Assembly (NCBI RefSeq): GCF_006175995.1
Contig: NZ_VDMB01000009.1
Coordinates: 1-64,000, forward strand
Source: Desulfobotulus mexicanus
GTDB taxonomy: Bacteria > Desulfobacterota > Desulfobacteria > Desulfobacterales > ASO4-4
Direction of reading: 5' to 3'
DNA: 64,000 nucleotides
Numbering within the stretch: position 1 is the first letter of the stretch; every line of letters begins with the position of its first letter. The notes under the pieces are model-generated. The model made no database searches, had not been told where the DNA came from, and worked only from the letters and a program-made list of their open reading frames with translations. Shown here in pieces: positions 28,648 to 39,743 of this stretch. The position numbers and the translations under genes are program-made.

Positions 28648-30411
28648 ATGGGAAACCGTAACAACATGGACGCTTTCGAAGACTACGAAGAAATGGATGA
28701 CCTTGAATTCGATGGGGAAGAACTTCCCAGTATGGAAGAACTTCTTAACGAATATGAGGAAAGTTTCGGCAGGTTCGCCGAAGGCGAGGTGGTGAAGGGC
28801 AAAATCATCTCCGTAGACCGCGAGTATGTTCTGGTGGATGTAGGATATAAATCCGAAGGGATGATTCCTGCCCATGAGTTTAAGAACGAAGCGGGCGAAG
28901 TAGAGGCTGCCGTAGGCGATGAAGTGGAAGTCATGATCGAGCTCTGGGATGAAGAAGAAGAGCGGGTTGTGCTTTCCAAGGAAAAAGCCGAAAAAATCAA
29001 GGTGTGGGAAGAAATCAAGAAGATCTACGACGAAGACGGCGTGGTGGAAGGTATCATCACCAACCGTGTTAAAGGTGGTTTCTCCGTCGATATCGGTCTT
29101 CAGGCCTTTCTCCCCGGTTCTCAGGCGGATCTGCGGCCTGTACGCAACCTGGATGAGCTTGTGGGTAAAACCTTTGAATTCAAGGTTCTCAAGTTCAATA
29201 GGAAACGGAGCAATATCGTCCTTTCCCGCCGGGTTATTCTTGAGGATGTTCGGGAAAAAGCCCGTTCCAAGACCCTGTCTGCCCTGGAAGAGGGTAAGGT
29301 CATGGATGGTGTGGTCAAGAACATTACCGAATACGGTGTGTTCGTGGATCTGGGCGGTGTGGACGGACTTCTTCACATCACAGACATTTCCTGGGGTCGT
29401 GTCAAGCATCCATCGGAGTTGTTTTCCGTGGGCGATCAGATCAATGTAAAAGTGCTTTCCTTTGATCTGGAGCGCGAGCGTGTGTCTCTGGGCATGAAGC
29501 AGCTTACGCCGGATCCCTGGACCATTGCTTCTGAAAAGTATCCTGTAAGTACAAGGGTACAGGGCAAGGTTGTCAGCCTTACAGATTATGGCGCTTTTGT
29601 GGAGCTGGAAGAGGGCATCGAAGGCCTGATCCATGTTTCTGAAATGTCATGGACCCGTAAAATCCGTCATCCTTCCAAGGTTCTCACCGTGGGAGAAGTG
29701 GTGGATGCCATGGTTCTTGACATCAAGCCGGACAGCCGTCGTATTTCTTTAGGTATGAAACAGGTGATGACCAACCCCTGGGAAGTGATCAGCGAAAAAT
29801 ATCCCGTGGGTACCATCATTGAAGGCAAGATCAAGAATATTACGGACTTCGGTCTTTTCATCGGAATTGATGATGACATCGACGGTCTTGTACATATTTC
29901 CGATATCTCCTGGACCAAGCGCATTAAGCATCCTTCCGAAGTATACAAGAAGGGTGATACTGTGCAGGCCGTGGTTCTGGATATTGACAAGGAAAATGAG
30001 CGTTTCTCCTTAGGTATCAAGCAGACCCATGATGATCCATGGAAAAGCGTGGAAGAACGCTACGCCGTAGGTACTGAGATCAGTGGTAACATTACCAATA
30101 TCACCGATTTTGGTATCTTTGTGGAACTGGAAGAGGGCATTGAAGGGCTGGTTCACATTTCCGAGATCAGTACGGAAAAGGTAAAAACGCCTTCTGAAGC
30201 CTTTAACGTGGGTGATCCCATTACGGCAAAGGTTATGAATATCAACTCTGATGAGCGACGTATCGGACTTTCCATCAAAAGACTGGATATGGAAGACGAT
30301 GAAGCCATCATGAGTGAGTACCTGAAAAATATGGATGGCGGCAGTAAGCCGACTTCCTCCCTTGGGGAAAGCCTGAAGGAAAGCCTTGAGGCGAAATACA
30401 AGGATCAGTAA
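28648..30411 (+). CDS. rpsA: 30S ribosomal protein S1
   Basis: 587 residues, slightly longer than E. coli S1. Six S1 RNA-binding repeats can be read, with recurrent elements such as ITEYGVFVDLGGVDGLLHITDISWGRVKHPSE and ITDFGIFVELEEGIEGLVHISEIS. It helps bind and unwind mRNA at initiation. An acidic leader of about 30 residues precedes the first repeat. A Rho-independent terminator follows. Confidence 0.97.
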   Translation: MGNRNNMDAFEDYEEMDDLEFDGEELPSMEELLNEYEESFGRFAEGEVVKGKIISVDREYVLVDVGYKSEGMIPAHEFKNEAGEVEAAVGDEVEVMIELWDEEEERVVLSKEKAEKIKVWEEIKKIYDEDGVVEGIITNRVKGGFSVDIGLQAFLPGSQADLRPVRNLDELVGKTFEFKVLKFNRKRSNIVLSRRVILEDVREKARSKTLSALEEGKVMDGVVKNITEYGVFVDLGGVDGLLHITDISWGRVKHPSELFSVGDQINVKVLSFDLERERVSLGMKQLTPDPWTIASEKYPVSTRVQGKVVSLTDYGAFVELEEGIEGLIHVSEMSWTRKIRHPSKVLTVGEVVDAMVLDIKPDSRRISLGMKQVMTNPWEVISEKYPVGTIIEGKIKNITDFGLFIGIDDDIDGLVHISDISWTKRIKHPSEVYKKGDTVQAVVLDIDKENERFSLGIKQTHDDPWKSVEERYAVGTEISGNITNITDFGIFVELEEGIEGLVHISEISTEKVKTPSEAFNVGDPITAKVMNINSDERRIGLSIKRLDMEDDEAIMSEYLKNMDGGSKPTSSLGESLKESLEAKYKDQ

Positions 30412-30422
30412 ATAAAATGAAA

Positions 30423-30463
30423 AGTCCGGAATCATCATTTTCAGATGATTCCGGGCTTTTTTT
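30423..30463 (+). terminator. Rho-independent terminator after rpsA
   Basis: Stem AGTCCGGAATCATC with GATGATTCCGGGCT around a short loop, followed by seven Ts, 12 bp after the rpsA stop. Confidence 0.93.
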
Positions 30464-30565
30464 GTTGCAGTCAAAGGAGCGTATGAACGGCCATGGAATT
30501 GCCATGCCGGAAACAGACGCTCCTTTTTTATACTGTTTCTGACATTATCGGAGGAAGGTATTTTT

Positions 30566-31462
30566 ATGTTCTCCCGCAGACATCCCTACCTGTTTTTTAT
30601 CCTTGTCATGACGGCCATGGTTACGGGCAGCAGTATGCTCATGCGTCTGGGTACGGCAATATCAAAACCCGAGGTTAAAGGAGAAAGTATCGGCGTGGTG
30701 GAACTCTACGGTCCCATCATGGACAGTGGCCAGATTCTTGAGGATATCCGGAAATTTCGTGATGATGAAAAAATCCGTGCCATTGTTTTGCGGGTGGATT
30801 CTCCCGGTGGTGGTGTGGGACCTTCCCAGGAAATTTTTAGAGCCTTGCAATTGGCCAGAAAAGAAAAACCTGTGATTGCAAGTTTTGGCTCCGTTGCGGC
30901 ATCCGGAGGATACTATGTGGCTTCGGCCTGTGATGGTATCATGGCTAATGCCGGAACAGTAACGGGCAGTATCGGAGTGATCCTGGGCTATACCAATTTT
31001 CGTGAGCTTGTGGAGAAGATCGGGCTGAAATCAGTTGTGATTAAAAGCGGTGAGCATAAGGATATGGCTTCTCCGGTTAAGGATCTCAGTTCCGAAGACA
31101 GGGATATCCTTCAGGCACTGGTAGACCGTATGCACAGGCAATTTGTCAGGGATGTTGCCACTGGCAGGGGAATGGAAGAAGATGTTGTTGCTGCACTGGC
31201 GGATGGCAGGATTTATGCCGGTGAAGAGGCCATGGAGCTGGGTCTGGTGGATCGGATGGGTAACTTTGAAGATGCCCTTTCCTGGGCAGCGGAAAGGGCG
31301 GGCATTGATCCGGGTAAATGGGTGGCCGTTTATCCCGAACGGGAACGCTCATGGCTTATGAATCTTATTGACGGAAGTGCACAGTCTCTGGTTAATGCCA
31401 TGGACAGAAGAATGGGGTTCAGCGGAGGATACATGTGGACACCAAATCCACAGGGCTTATAG
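30566..31462 (+). CDS. sppA: Signal peptide peptidase SppA
   Basis: 298 residues, the short bacterial SppA form. One N-terminal membrane anchor (YLFFILVMTAMVTGSSM), then the serine protease core: nucleophile Ser in GSVAASGGYYVASA and catalytic Lys in VIKSGEHKDMASP. It degrades signal peptides left in the membrane. GGAGG upstream supports the start. Confidence 0.93.
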   Translation: MFSRRHPYLFFILVMTAMVTGSSMLMRLGTAISKPEVKGESIGVVELYGPIMDSGQILEDIRKFRDDEKIRAIVLRVDSPGGGVGPSQEIFRALQLARKEKPVIASFGSVAASGGYYVASACDGIMANAGTVTGSIGVILGYTNFRELVEKIGLKSVVIKSGEHKDMASPVKDLSSEDRDILQALVDRMHRQFVRDVATGRGMEEDVVAALADGRIYAGEEAMELGLVDRMGNFEDALSWAAERAGIDPGKWVAVYPERERSWLMNLIDGSAQSLVNAMDRRMGFSGGYMWTPNPQGL

Positions 31463-32065
31463 AAATTCGCTGACATCTCCGAGGCCTTCCCTCAGCACTT
31501 CCGGTATCTCTCCGGAAAGATCAATGATGCTTGATGGAATGCCTGGCACGGGTCCGCCGTCAATGACCATATCCACCATGGAACCGAATATTTCATGGAG
31601 CAGGCTTGCATCGGTTTCCATTTCTTCTCCGGTTCTTACGGCGGTAGTGGAAATAATGGGATTACCCAACTCCCGCACAAGGGTCTGGGCAATGATATGG
31701 TCCGGAACCCTTATACCTGCGGTTTTTCTCTTTGTAAGCATCATTTTCGGAACTTCCTTTGTTCCTTCCAGAATAAAGGTATAGGGTCCTGGCAGAAGGC
31801 GTTTTAATACACGGTAAGCCGCATTGTGTACCTTGGCATAGCGACTGATATCCGTTAAGTCGGGGCATATGAAACTGAAAGGCTGTTTTTTATCTTTCTG
31901 ACGGATCTGATAAATACGTTCAATGGCTTTTTTGTTCTGGATGTCACATCCCATGCCATAATGGGTATCCGTGGGGTAGATGATGACCCCACCATTTTTC
32001 AGGCATTCCACAACCTGATTAATCTGGCGTGTGTGGGGTGTTTCCGGGTGCATGGTGATCAGCAT
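31457..32065 (-). CDS. Sua5/YciO/YrdC family protein (threonylcarbamoyl-AMP synthase-like)
   Basis: 202 residues. YrdC fold with GGVIIYPTDTHYGMGCDIQNKKAIERIYQIRQKDKKQPFSFICPDL and the later GIRVPDH and NPIISTTAVRTGEE segments. Family members make threonylcarbamoyl-AMP for the t6A37 tRNA modification; the TDTxYGxGCD wording is closer to the YciO branch, whose exact role is less clear. AGGAG precedes the start. It converges on sppA with a 6-bp overlap of the stops. Confidence 0.86.
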   Translation of the reverse strand: MLITMHPETPHTRQINQVVECLKNGGVIIYPTDTHYGMGCDIQNKKAIERIYQIRQKDKKQPFSFICPDLTDISRYAKVHNAAYRVLKRLLPGPYTFILEGTKEVPKMMLTKRKTAGIRVPDHIIAQTLVRELGNPIISTTAVRTGEEMETDASLLHEIFGSMVDMVIDGGPVPGIPSSIIDLSGEIPEVLREGLGDVSEFL

Positions 32066-34109
<2,044 letters not shown>

Positions 34110-34137
34110 TAAATATTAGTTTTTTTTTAAAAAAACA

Positions 34138-34192
34138 ATAAAGGCACCCGTCGCTGTACCTTTCAAGGGTATGCGGCGGGTCCTTTTTTTTA
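34138..34192 (+). terminator. Rho-independent terminator after guaB
   Basis: An interrupted GC-rich stem (GGCACCCGTCGC with GCGGCGGGTCC, continuing inward to TACC/GGGTA) ends in eight Ts, about 30 bp after the guaB stop. Confidence 0.8.
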
Positions 34193-34238
34193 GAGCGTCA
34201 GAGGAAAGTGACAGCGGAGACTCGCTGTGCTATGAAGG

Positions 34239-34295
34239 GCTGGCAATAACTGGACCAGCAAACCATGGCTGAGTCAGGATCGTAATCAGATTTTA
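34239..34295 (-). repeat. Dispersed repeat, copy B (partner at 13774-13826)
   Basis: Reverse-complemented, it reads aatctgattacg, tcctgactcagcca, ttgctggtcc, closely following the copy in the nifH-nifI1 spacer. It lies about 50-100 bp upstream of dnaE. Confidence 0.75.
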
Positions 34296-34343
34296 TAATA
34301 CCTGTTTGTTTTTTATATGCTTGAAAGAAGAAAGGTTTTTTTC

Positions 34344-37300
34344 ATGGAAACCCCGGTTCCGGACTTTGTTCATCTTCACCTTCACAGCCAGTACAGCCTT
34401 CTGGATGGTGCCATTCGCCTTGATCCTCTCTTTGCCCGTGCAAAGGAGTATGGCATGCATTCCGTGGCCATTACGGACCACGGGACCATGTTTGGAGCAA
34501 TGGAGTTCTATGAAAAAGCCCTCAAAGCCGGAATTAAACCCATCATTGGCTGTGAGTGCTATGTGGCACCGAGGTCCCTTACGGATAAAAGCAGCGAAGA
34601 TGCCAAAGGCCTTTCCCATCTGGTGCTGCTGGCCCGGAACAATGAGGGTTATAAAAATCTCTGCAAGCTTGCCACCATAGCCCAGATGAAGGGTTTTTAT
34701 TATAAACCAAGGGTGGATGATGAGCTGCTGGCGGCCCATAGCGAAGGCATTATTGCCCTTTCAGCCTGCCTGCAGGGTTCTATCCCCAAGCTTCTGCTCA
34801 AAGGCCAGACAGCGGCTGCGGAAGAAAAAGCCCGTTATTATGAAAAAATATTTGGAGAAGGTAATTTTTTTCTCGAAATTCAGGAAAACGGACTCATGCC
34901 CCAGCGGGAGGCAAATACCCTGCTTGTGGATATGGCAGAACGGCTTTCCCTGCCCCTTGTGGCCACCAACGACTGCCATTATCTGGATTCGGAAGACACA
35001 AGGGCCCATGAGCTGCTTTTGTGCATACAGACTGGCAAGACCATTCATGATCCCAACCGGTTCCAGTTCGGCACCGATGCCCTTTATTTTAAAAGCCGGG
35101 AGATCATGGCCCGTGAGCTGGGCCACTTCAAGGGTGCCCTTGCCAATACCGTTGAAATTGCCAGCCGTTGTGATGTGAGCTTTGATTTCAATACCTATCA
35201 TTTCCCTAATTTCCCTACGGAAGAAACGGGAACTGCGGAAGAGCTTTTTGATGCCACGGCCCGCAGAGGTTTTGAAAAGCGTATGGTGCTGATCCGCAAA
35301 AACAATCCGGATGTGGATGAAAAACTATACCTTGACCGCCTCAATTATGAGATTGAGACCATCAATACCATGGGCTTTCCCGGTTACTTTCTCATCGTTG
35401 CGGATTTTATCCGCTATTCCAAGGAAAATGGCATTCCCGTAGGTCCCGGCAGGGGTTCTGCAGCAGGTTCCATGGTGGCCTATGCCATGGGGATTACGGA
35501 TCTTGATCCCATTGAGCATGGACTGATTTTTGAGAGATTTCTCAATCCCAGCCGTATTTCCATGCCGGATATAGACGTGGATTTCTGCATTAACGGCAGG
35601 GAAAAGGTTTACGAGTATGTTGTAAAAAAATACGGGGGTGGGGACTATGTGGCCCAGATCATCACCTACGGAAAAATGAAAACTCGTGCTGTGCTGCGGG
35701 ATGTGGGCCGCGCCCTTGGCATCCCCCTGAAAGATGTGGATGAAATAGCCAAGCTTGTTCCGGAGGTTCTGAATATCAGCCTTGAAAAGGCTTTGCAGCA
35801 GGAGCCGGAAATTCTGAAAAGGGCTGCGGAACGCTCCGACATCAAGGAGTTGCTGGATATTGCCAAAAAGCTAGAGGGTTTGCCCCGTCATGCATCCACC
35901 CATGCGGCGGGTGTGGTCATCGGGGATCGCAGACTGGATGATTATCTTCCCCTTTACAGCGGTAAAAAGGGCGAAGTTGTAACCCAGTTCGATATGCATT
36001 ATGTGGAAAAAATAGGGTTGGTGAAGTTTGACTTTCTGGGACTTCGTAACCTCACGGTCATCAAAGAAGCCCTTAATCTCATTGCCCTTCAGGGGCTTGA
36101 GGTGCCGGATCTCGATACCATTCCCTTAGATGACCGGGAAAGCTATGAGCTTCTTTCCCGAGGGGATACCACAGGTGTTTTTCAGCTGGAAAGCTCCGGC
36201 ATGAAGGATCTTCTGGTACGCCTCAGACCTTCCACCTTCGGTGACATTACAGCCCTTGTGGCCCTTTACCGTCCCGGTCCTCTGGAAAGTGGCATGGTGG
36301 ATGACTTTGTGGAGCGAAAGCATGGCAGGGCGGAAGTTTCCTATGCGCTTCCCCAGCTGGAACCCATCCTGAAGGATACCTACGGGGTTATTCTTTATCA
36401 GGAACAGGTCATGAAAATTGCAGGTGTGCTCGCCAATTACTCCATGGCCGAAGCCGATGGTCTGCGTAAGGCCATGGGTAAAAAGATTGCTGAAATGATG
36501 GTGGCCCAGCGGGAACGTTTCATGAAAGGGGCCGCTGAAAGTAATATTGATCTTGAAAAAGCCGGGTACATTTTTGATCTTATGGAAAAATTCGGGGGCT
36601 ATGGTTTTAATAAATCCCATTCCGCAGCCTATGCTCTGATTGCTTACCAGACGGCCTATCTGAAGGCCCATTATCCCCTTGCCTTTATGGCAGCCCTTCT
36701 TACTTCTGAAATGAACTCACTGGACGGAGTGGTGAAGTTCATTGAAGAATGCCGCAGTCACAATATAGAGGTCTTGCCACCGGATGTGAATGAGTCGGGT
36801 CTTGCCTTTACGGTGGTGGATGATGCCATCCGTTTTGGTCTTGTGGCCGTTAAAAATGTGGGAGAAGGTCCTGTCGCTGCCATCCTTGCGGAAAGGGAAG
36901 CCAACGGACCCTTTGGGGATATCTTTGATTTCTGTGAACGCATTGACCTGAGAAAGGTTAACAAGCGGGTACTGGAAGCACTGATCAAGTGTGGTGCCTT
37001 TGACGGTACGGGCGTGGAGCGCAGCCGCATGATGGCGGTGCTGGATGAGGCCGTGGACCACGGAGCAAGGACGCAGAAGGAAAAAAATGATCCGCAGATG
37101 GGGCTTTTTGACATGATCGAAGATCCCGTTGCCGAAGGACTAAGGCCTGTATTTCCCGATATTCCAGAGTGGGAGGACAGGGATCTTCTCTTTCTGGAAA
37201 AGGAGCATCTGGGGCTGTATCTTTCCGGCCACCCTTTAAAAAAATATGAAGAAGCCATAGCCCGCTATGCCACAACGGATGCCGAAGGCTTAAAGGAAGT

Positions 37301-37898
37301 CGCCAATGGATCCGCCGTGCGCCTTGGCGGCAGTATCCATGACATGAAGGTAATTATTACCAAAAAAGGTGATAAAATGGCCTTCATGAATGTAGAAGAC
37401 ATAAATGGTACGCTGGTGGAGGTGGTTGTTTTCCCGGTTCTTTTTGCCCTGCTTACGGATCTTCTGGAAATCGATACGCCCGTGATTGTGGAAGGTGAGG
37501 CTCAGGTGGAAGGATCTGCTGCCAAAATCAAGGCTGAAAAGATTGTACATCTGGATAAGGCCGGAGAGGTCTGGACCGGTATGCTGCATCTAAAAGTCAG
37601 CACGGATACCCATAGGAGAGAAGACCTTGTGAGGGTGCAGGAAGCCCTGCGTCGTTATCCCGGCAATTGTGCTGTACAGCTCCATGTCAGAATTCCTGAT
37701 AAAACTGAAACCCACATTGAATTTCCGGATCTTCTCAAAGTCAGTGCCGGAGCGGAACTTATGGCTGAGTTGCAGGATATTCTTGGTGCTGAGGGTGTTG
37801 TCATCTCCTGTGCCCCTGCAAAGCTGGAGGACAGGGGAAAGAACGGGAAAAACGGGTACAGGAAAAGGGGAAACAATGGAGATGCCGCCTCTGCCTGA
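34344..37898 (+). CDS. dnaE: DNA polymerase III alpha subunit
   Basis: 1184 residues, the replicative polymerase. N-terminal PHP domain with HLHSQYSLLDGAIR and ITDHGTMFG; palm catalytic aspartates in MPDIDVDFC (about 409-413) and in KFDFLGLR; the helix-hairpin-helix region with GYGFNKSHSAAYALIAYQTAYLKAHYP; and a C-terminal OB domain. ATG 34344 is chosen over 34317 because of AAAGG 8 nt upstream. Its stop overlaps bioF, so the biotin genes may be read from the dnaE promoter. Confidence 0.97.
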   Translation: METPVPDFVHLHLHSQYSLLDGAIRLDPLFARAKEYGMHSVAITDHGTMFGAMEFYEKALKAGIKPIIGCECYVAPRSLTDKSSEDAKGLSHLVLLARNNEGYKNLCKLATIAQMKGFYYKPRVDDELLAAHSEGIIALSACLQGSIPKLLLKGQTAAAEEKARYYEKIFGEGNFFLEIQENGLMPQREANTLLVDMAERLSLPLVATNDCHYLDSEDTRAHELLLCIQTGKTIHDPNRFQFGTDALYFKSREIMARELGHFKGALANTVEIASRCDVSFDFNTYHFPNFPTEETGTAEELFDATARRGFEKRMVLIRKNNPDVDEKLYLDRLNYEIETINTMGFPGYFLIVADFIRYSKENGIPVGPGRGSAAGSMVAYAMGITDLDPIEHGLIFERFLNPSRISMPDIDVDFCINGREKVYEYVVKKYGGGDYVAQIITYGKMKTRAVLRDVGRALGIPLKDVDEIAKLVPEVLNISLEKALQQEPEILKRAAERSDIKELLDIAKKLEGLPRHASTHAAGVVIGDRRLDDYLPLYSGKKGEVVTQFDMHYVEKIGLVKFDFLGLRNLTVIKEALNLIALQGLEVPDLDTIPLDDRESYELLSRGDTTGVFQLESSGMKDLLVRLRPSTFGDITALVALYRPGPLESGMVDDFVERKHGRAEVSYALPQLEPILKDTYGVILYQEQVMKIAGVLANYSMAEADGLRKAMGKKIAEMMVAQRERFMKGAAESNIDLEKAGYIFDLMEKFGGYGFNKSHSAAYALIAYQTAYLKAHYPLAFMAALLTSEMNSLDGVVKFIEECRSHNIEVLPPDVNESGLAFTVVDDAIRFGLVAVKNVGEGPVAAILAEREANGPFGDIFDFCERIDLRKVNKRVLEALIKCGAFDGTGVERSRMMAVLDEAVDHGARTQKEKNDPQMGLFDMIEDPVAEGLRPVFPDIPEWEDRDLLFLEKEHLGLYLSGHPLKKYEEAIARYATTDAEGLKEVANGSAVRLGGSIHDMKVIITKKGDKMAFMNVEDINGTLVEVVVFPVLFALLTDLLEIDTPVIVEGEAQVEGSAAKIKAEKIVHLDKAGEVWTGMLHLKVSTDTHRREDLVRVQEALRRYPGNCAVQLHVRIPDKTETHIEFPDLLKVSAGAELMAELQDILGAEGVVISCAPAKLEDRGKNGKNGYRKRGNNGDAASA

Positions 37899-39051
37899 AG
37901 TCTTTTCTTTCATGGAAAAGGTCCTTGAAAAAAGAAGGGAGGCCGGAACCCTGCGCAGCCTTCGACCTATGGAGCTTATGGATGGGGGCAGGGTGCGTAT
38001 GGGGGACAGGGTTCTTGTGAATTTTTCCGGCAACGATTATCTGGGGCTTTCCAGAGATCCCCATATTTTGAAGCGGGGAGAAGAGTTTGCAAGGCATTTT
38101 GGAGCCGGTGCCACGGCATCCCGACTGGTTTGCGGAAACCTTTCCTGCACGGAGGCAGTGGAAAAAAAAATAGCAGGGATGAAGGGCTTTGAGTCGGCTC
38201 TTATAATGGCATCGGGTTATCAGGCCAACCTCAGTCTGCTGGCTGCCCTCTGTGACAGAAAAACCCTTATTTTCTCCGATCGTCTCAACCATAACAGCTT
38301 GATACAGGGCGCAAGGCTTTCCGGCGGTAAGATTATCCGTTTTCGACACAATGACCTCAGCCACCTTGAAAAACTCCTTTGCGATGCGCCAGAAGAAACA
38401 AGAAAGTGCATTGTCACTGAATCGGTTTTTTCCATGGACGGTGATGTGCCGGATCTGGAGGGGCTGACTCGTCTTGCTGAAATCCATAAAGCTCTTTTAC
38501 TGGTGGATGAGGCCCATGCCACAGGGGTTTTCGGTGATCAGGGCATGGGACTTGTGAAACCCGGTATGGCCCACGCCGTGGTGGGAACTTTTGGCAAGGG
38601 TGCAGGGGTGTTCGGAGCCTATGTGGCAGGCCCGGCCCTTCTTAAAGATTATCTTGTCAATGAAATGGGCGGTTTTGTCTTTTCCACGGCACTCCCCCCA
38701 TCGGTTATGGGTATGGTGGATGCCAGTCTGGACCGCATGGCGGAAATGGATGCGGAAAGAAAGCACCTTGCAGCCCTTGGTGATCAGCTTCGTCATGGAT
38801 TACAATATCTTGATTTTTATACCGGAGCCTCATGCACCCAGATTGTGCCTGTAATGGTGGGGGATACGAAAAAAGCTCTGGCCCTTTCGGCCCATCTGGA
38901 AAAAGAGGGTTTTTTAGGCGTTGCCATCCGTCCGCCCACGGTGCCGGAAGGGGAAAGCCGTATCCGTATCTCCCTCTGCGCCCTGCACAGTAAAGAAGAT
39001 GTGGAAGGGTTGATCAGGGCGTTTTCTACTTTTGTGCATATACAGACATAA
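37876..39051 (+). CDS. bioF: 8-amino-7-oxononanoate synthase BioF
   Basis: 391 residues, PLP alpha-oxoamine synthase. Condenses pimeloyl-ACP (or -CoA) with alanine, the first step of the biotin ring pathway. Motifs: GNDYLGLSRDP, GAGATASRLVCGN, VTESVFSMDGDVPDL, LLVDEAHATGVFG and the Schiff-base lysine in GTFGKGAGVFGAYVAG. Start ATG 37876 has GGAAAAGGGG and overlaps dnaE by 23 bp, suggesting coupling. Confidence 0.94.
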   Translation: MEMPPLPEVFSFMEKVLEKRREAGTLRSLRPMELMDGGRVRMGDRVLVNFSGNDYLGLSRDPHILKRGEEFARHFGAGATASRLVCGNLSCTEAVEKKIAGMKGFESALIMASGYQANLSLLAALCDRKTLIFSDRLNHNSLIQGARLSGGKIIRFRHNDLSHLEKLLCDAPEETRKCIVTESVFSMDGDVPDLEGLTRLAEIHKALLLVDEAHATGVFGDQGMGLVKPGMAHAVVGTFGKGAGVFGAYVAGPALLKDYLVNEMGGFVFSTALPPSVMGMVDASLDRMAEMDAERKHLAALGDQLRHGLQYLDFYTGASCTQIVPVMVGDTKKALALSAHLEKEGFLGVAIRPPTVPEGESRIRISLCALHSKEDVEGLIRAFSTFVHIQT

Positions 39052-39065
39052 AATGACGGATATTT

Positions 39066-39743
39066 ATGATGTCTTTTTTTCCCCATTCCATTCTCTGCGT
39101 ACACGGCTGGGCCCAAAGTCCTGATTTCTGGGCTCCCCTTCGGGCTTTTATAGAAAAACCGGAAGCCCTCTGTCTTCTGGACCGAGGGTATTTTGGCAGC
39201 CAGCATCTGCCTTCTCTGCCCCAGCATGCAGGTGTAAAGGGCATTATCACCCATTCTTTCGGCCTGCACCTTGTGCCTGAGATCTGGCTGAAGCAGGCCG
39301 ATTTCATTATTATTGTTTCTGGCTTTAACAGTTTTTTGCCCGAAGAGCGAAGCAGACGGCGCAGATCGGAACGGATTCTTTATCTGATGCAGAAAAAACT
39401 TAAAGAAAATCCCGAAGCCCTTGTGGCCCTTTTCCGCAGTCTCTGCGGGCAGAAGGAAAATATTCGTTCTGGGTCTGTCAATACGGCACTTATGGCTGAA
39501 GACCTGCAAAATCTGGCGCATTCCCGTCTGGATCTGGATCTTTTCATGAAAATCCCTGTGATTCATATTATCCATGGCAGAAAGGATAAGGTGGTTGATG
39601 TAAGCAGGGCAGAGGAGCTGCAGGCAGCACTTCCCCATGCCCGCCTTCATATTGTTGATGACGGGGATCATGGTATTCCCCTGACCCATGCTGGAATTCT
39701 GGCGGAGCTGTTAGCTTGTGCTATCTGGGAGTATCGGTCATGA
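39066..39743 (+). CDS. BioH-like alpha/beta hydrolase (pimeloyl-ACP methyl ester esterase candidate)
   Basis: 225 residues. Oxyanion segment ILCVHGWAQSPDFWAP, nucleophile Ser in THSFGLHL, acid Asp in HGRKDKVVD, and His in DDGDHGIPLTH give the triad. Its position between bioF and bioC makes it the likely esterase that frees pimeloyl-ACP from its methyl ester after BioC-dependent chain growth, the job of BioH, BioG or analogues. The sequence is too divergent for a firm choice among these. It overlaps bioC by 4 bp. Confidence 0.75.
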   Translation: MMSFFPHSILCVHGWAQSPDFWAPLRAFIEKPEALCLLDRGYFGSQHLPSLPQHAGVKGIITHSFGLHLVPEIWLKQADFIIIVSGFNSFLPEERSRRRRSERILYLMQKKLKENPEALVALFRSLCGQKENIRSGSVNTALMAEDLQNLAHSRLDLDLFMKIPVIHIIHGRKDKVVDVSRAEELQAALPHARLHIVDDGDHGIPLTHAGILAELLACAIWEYRS

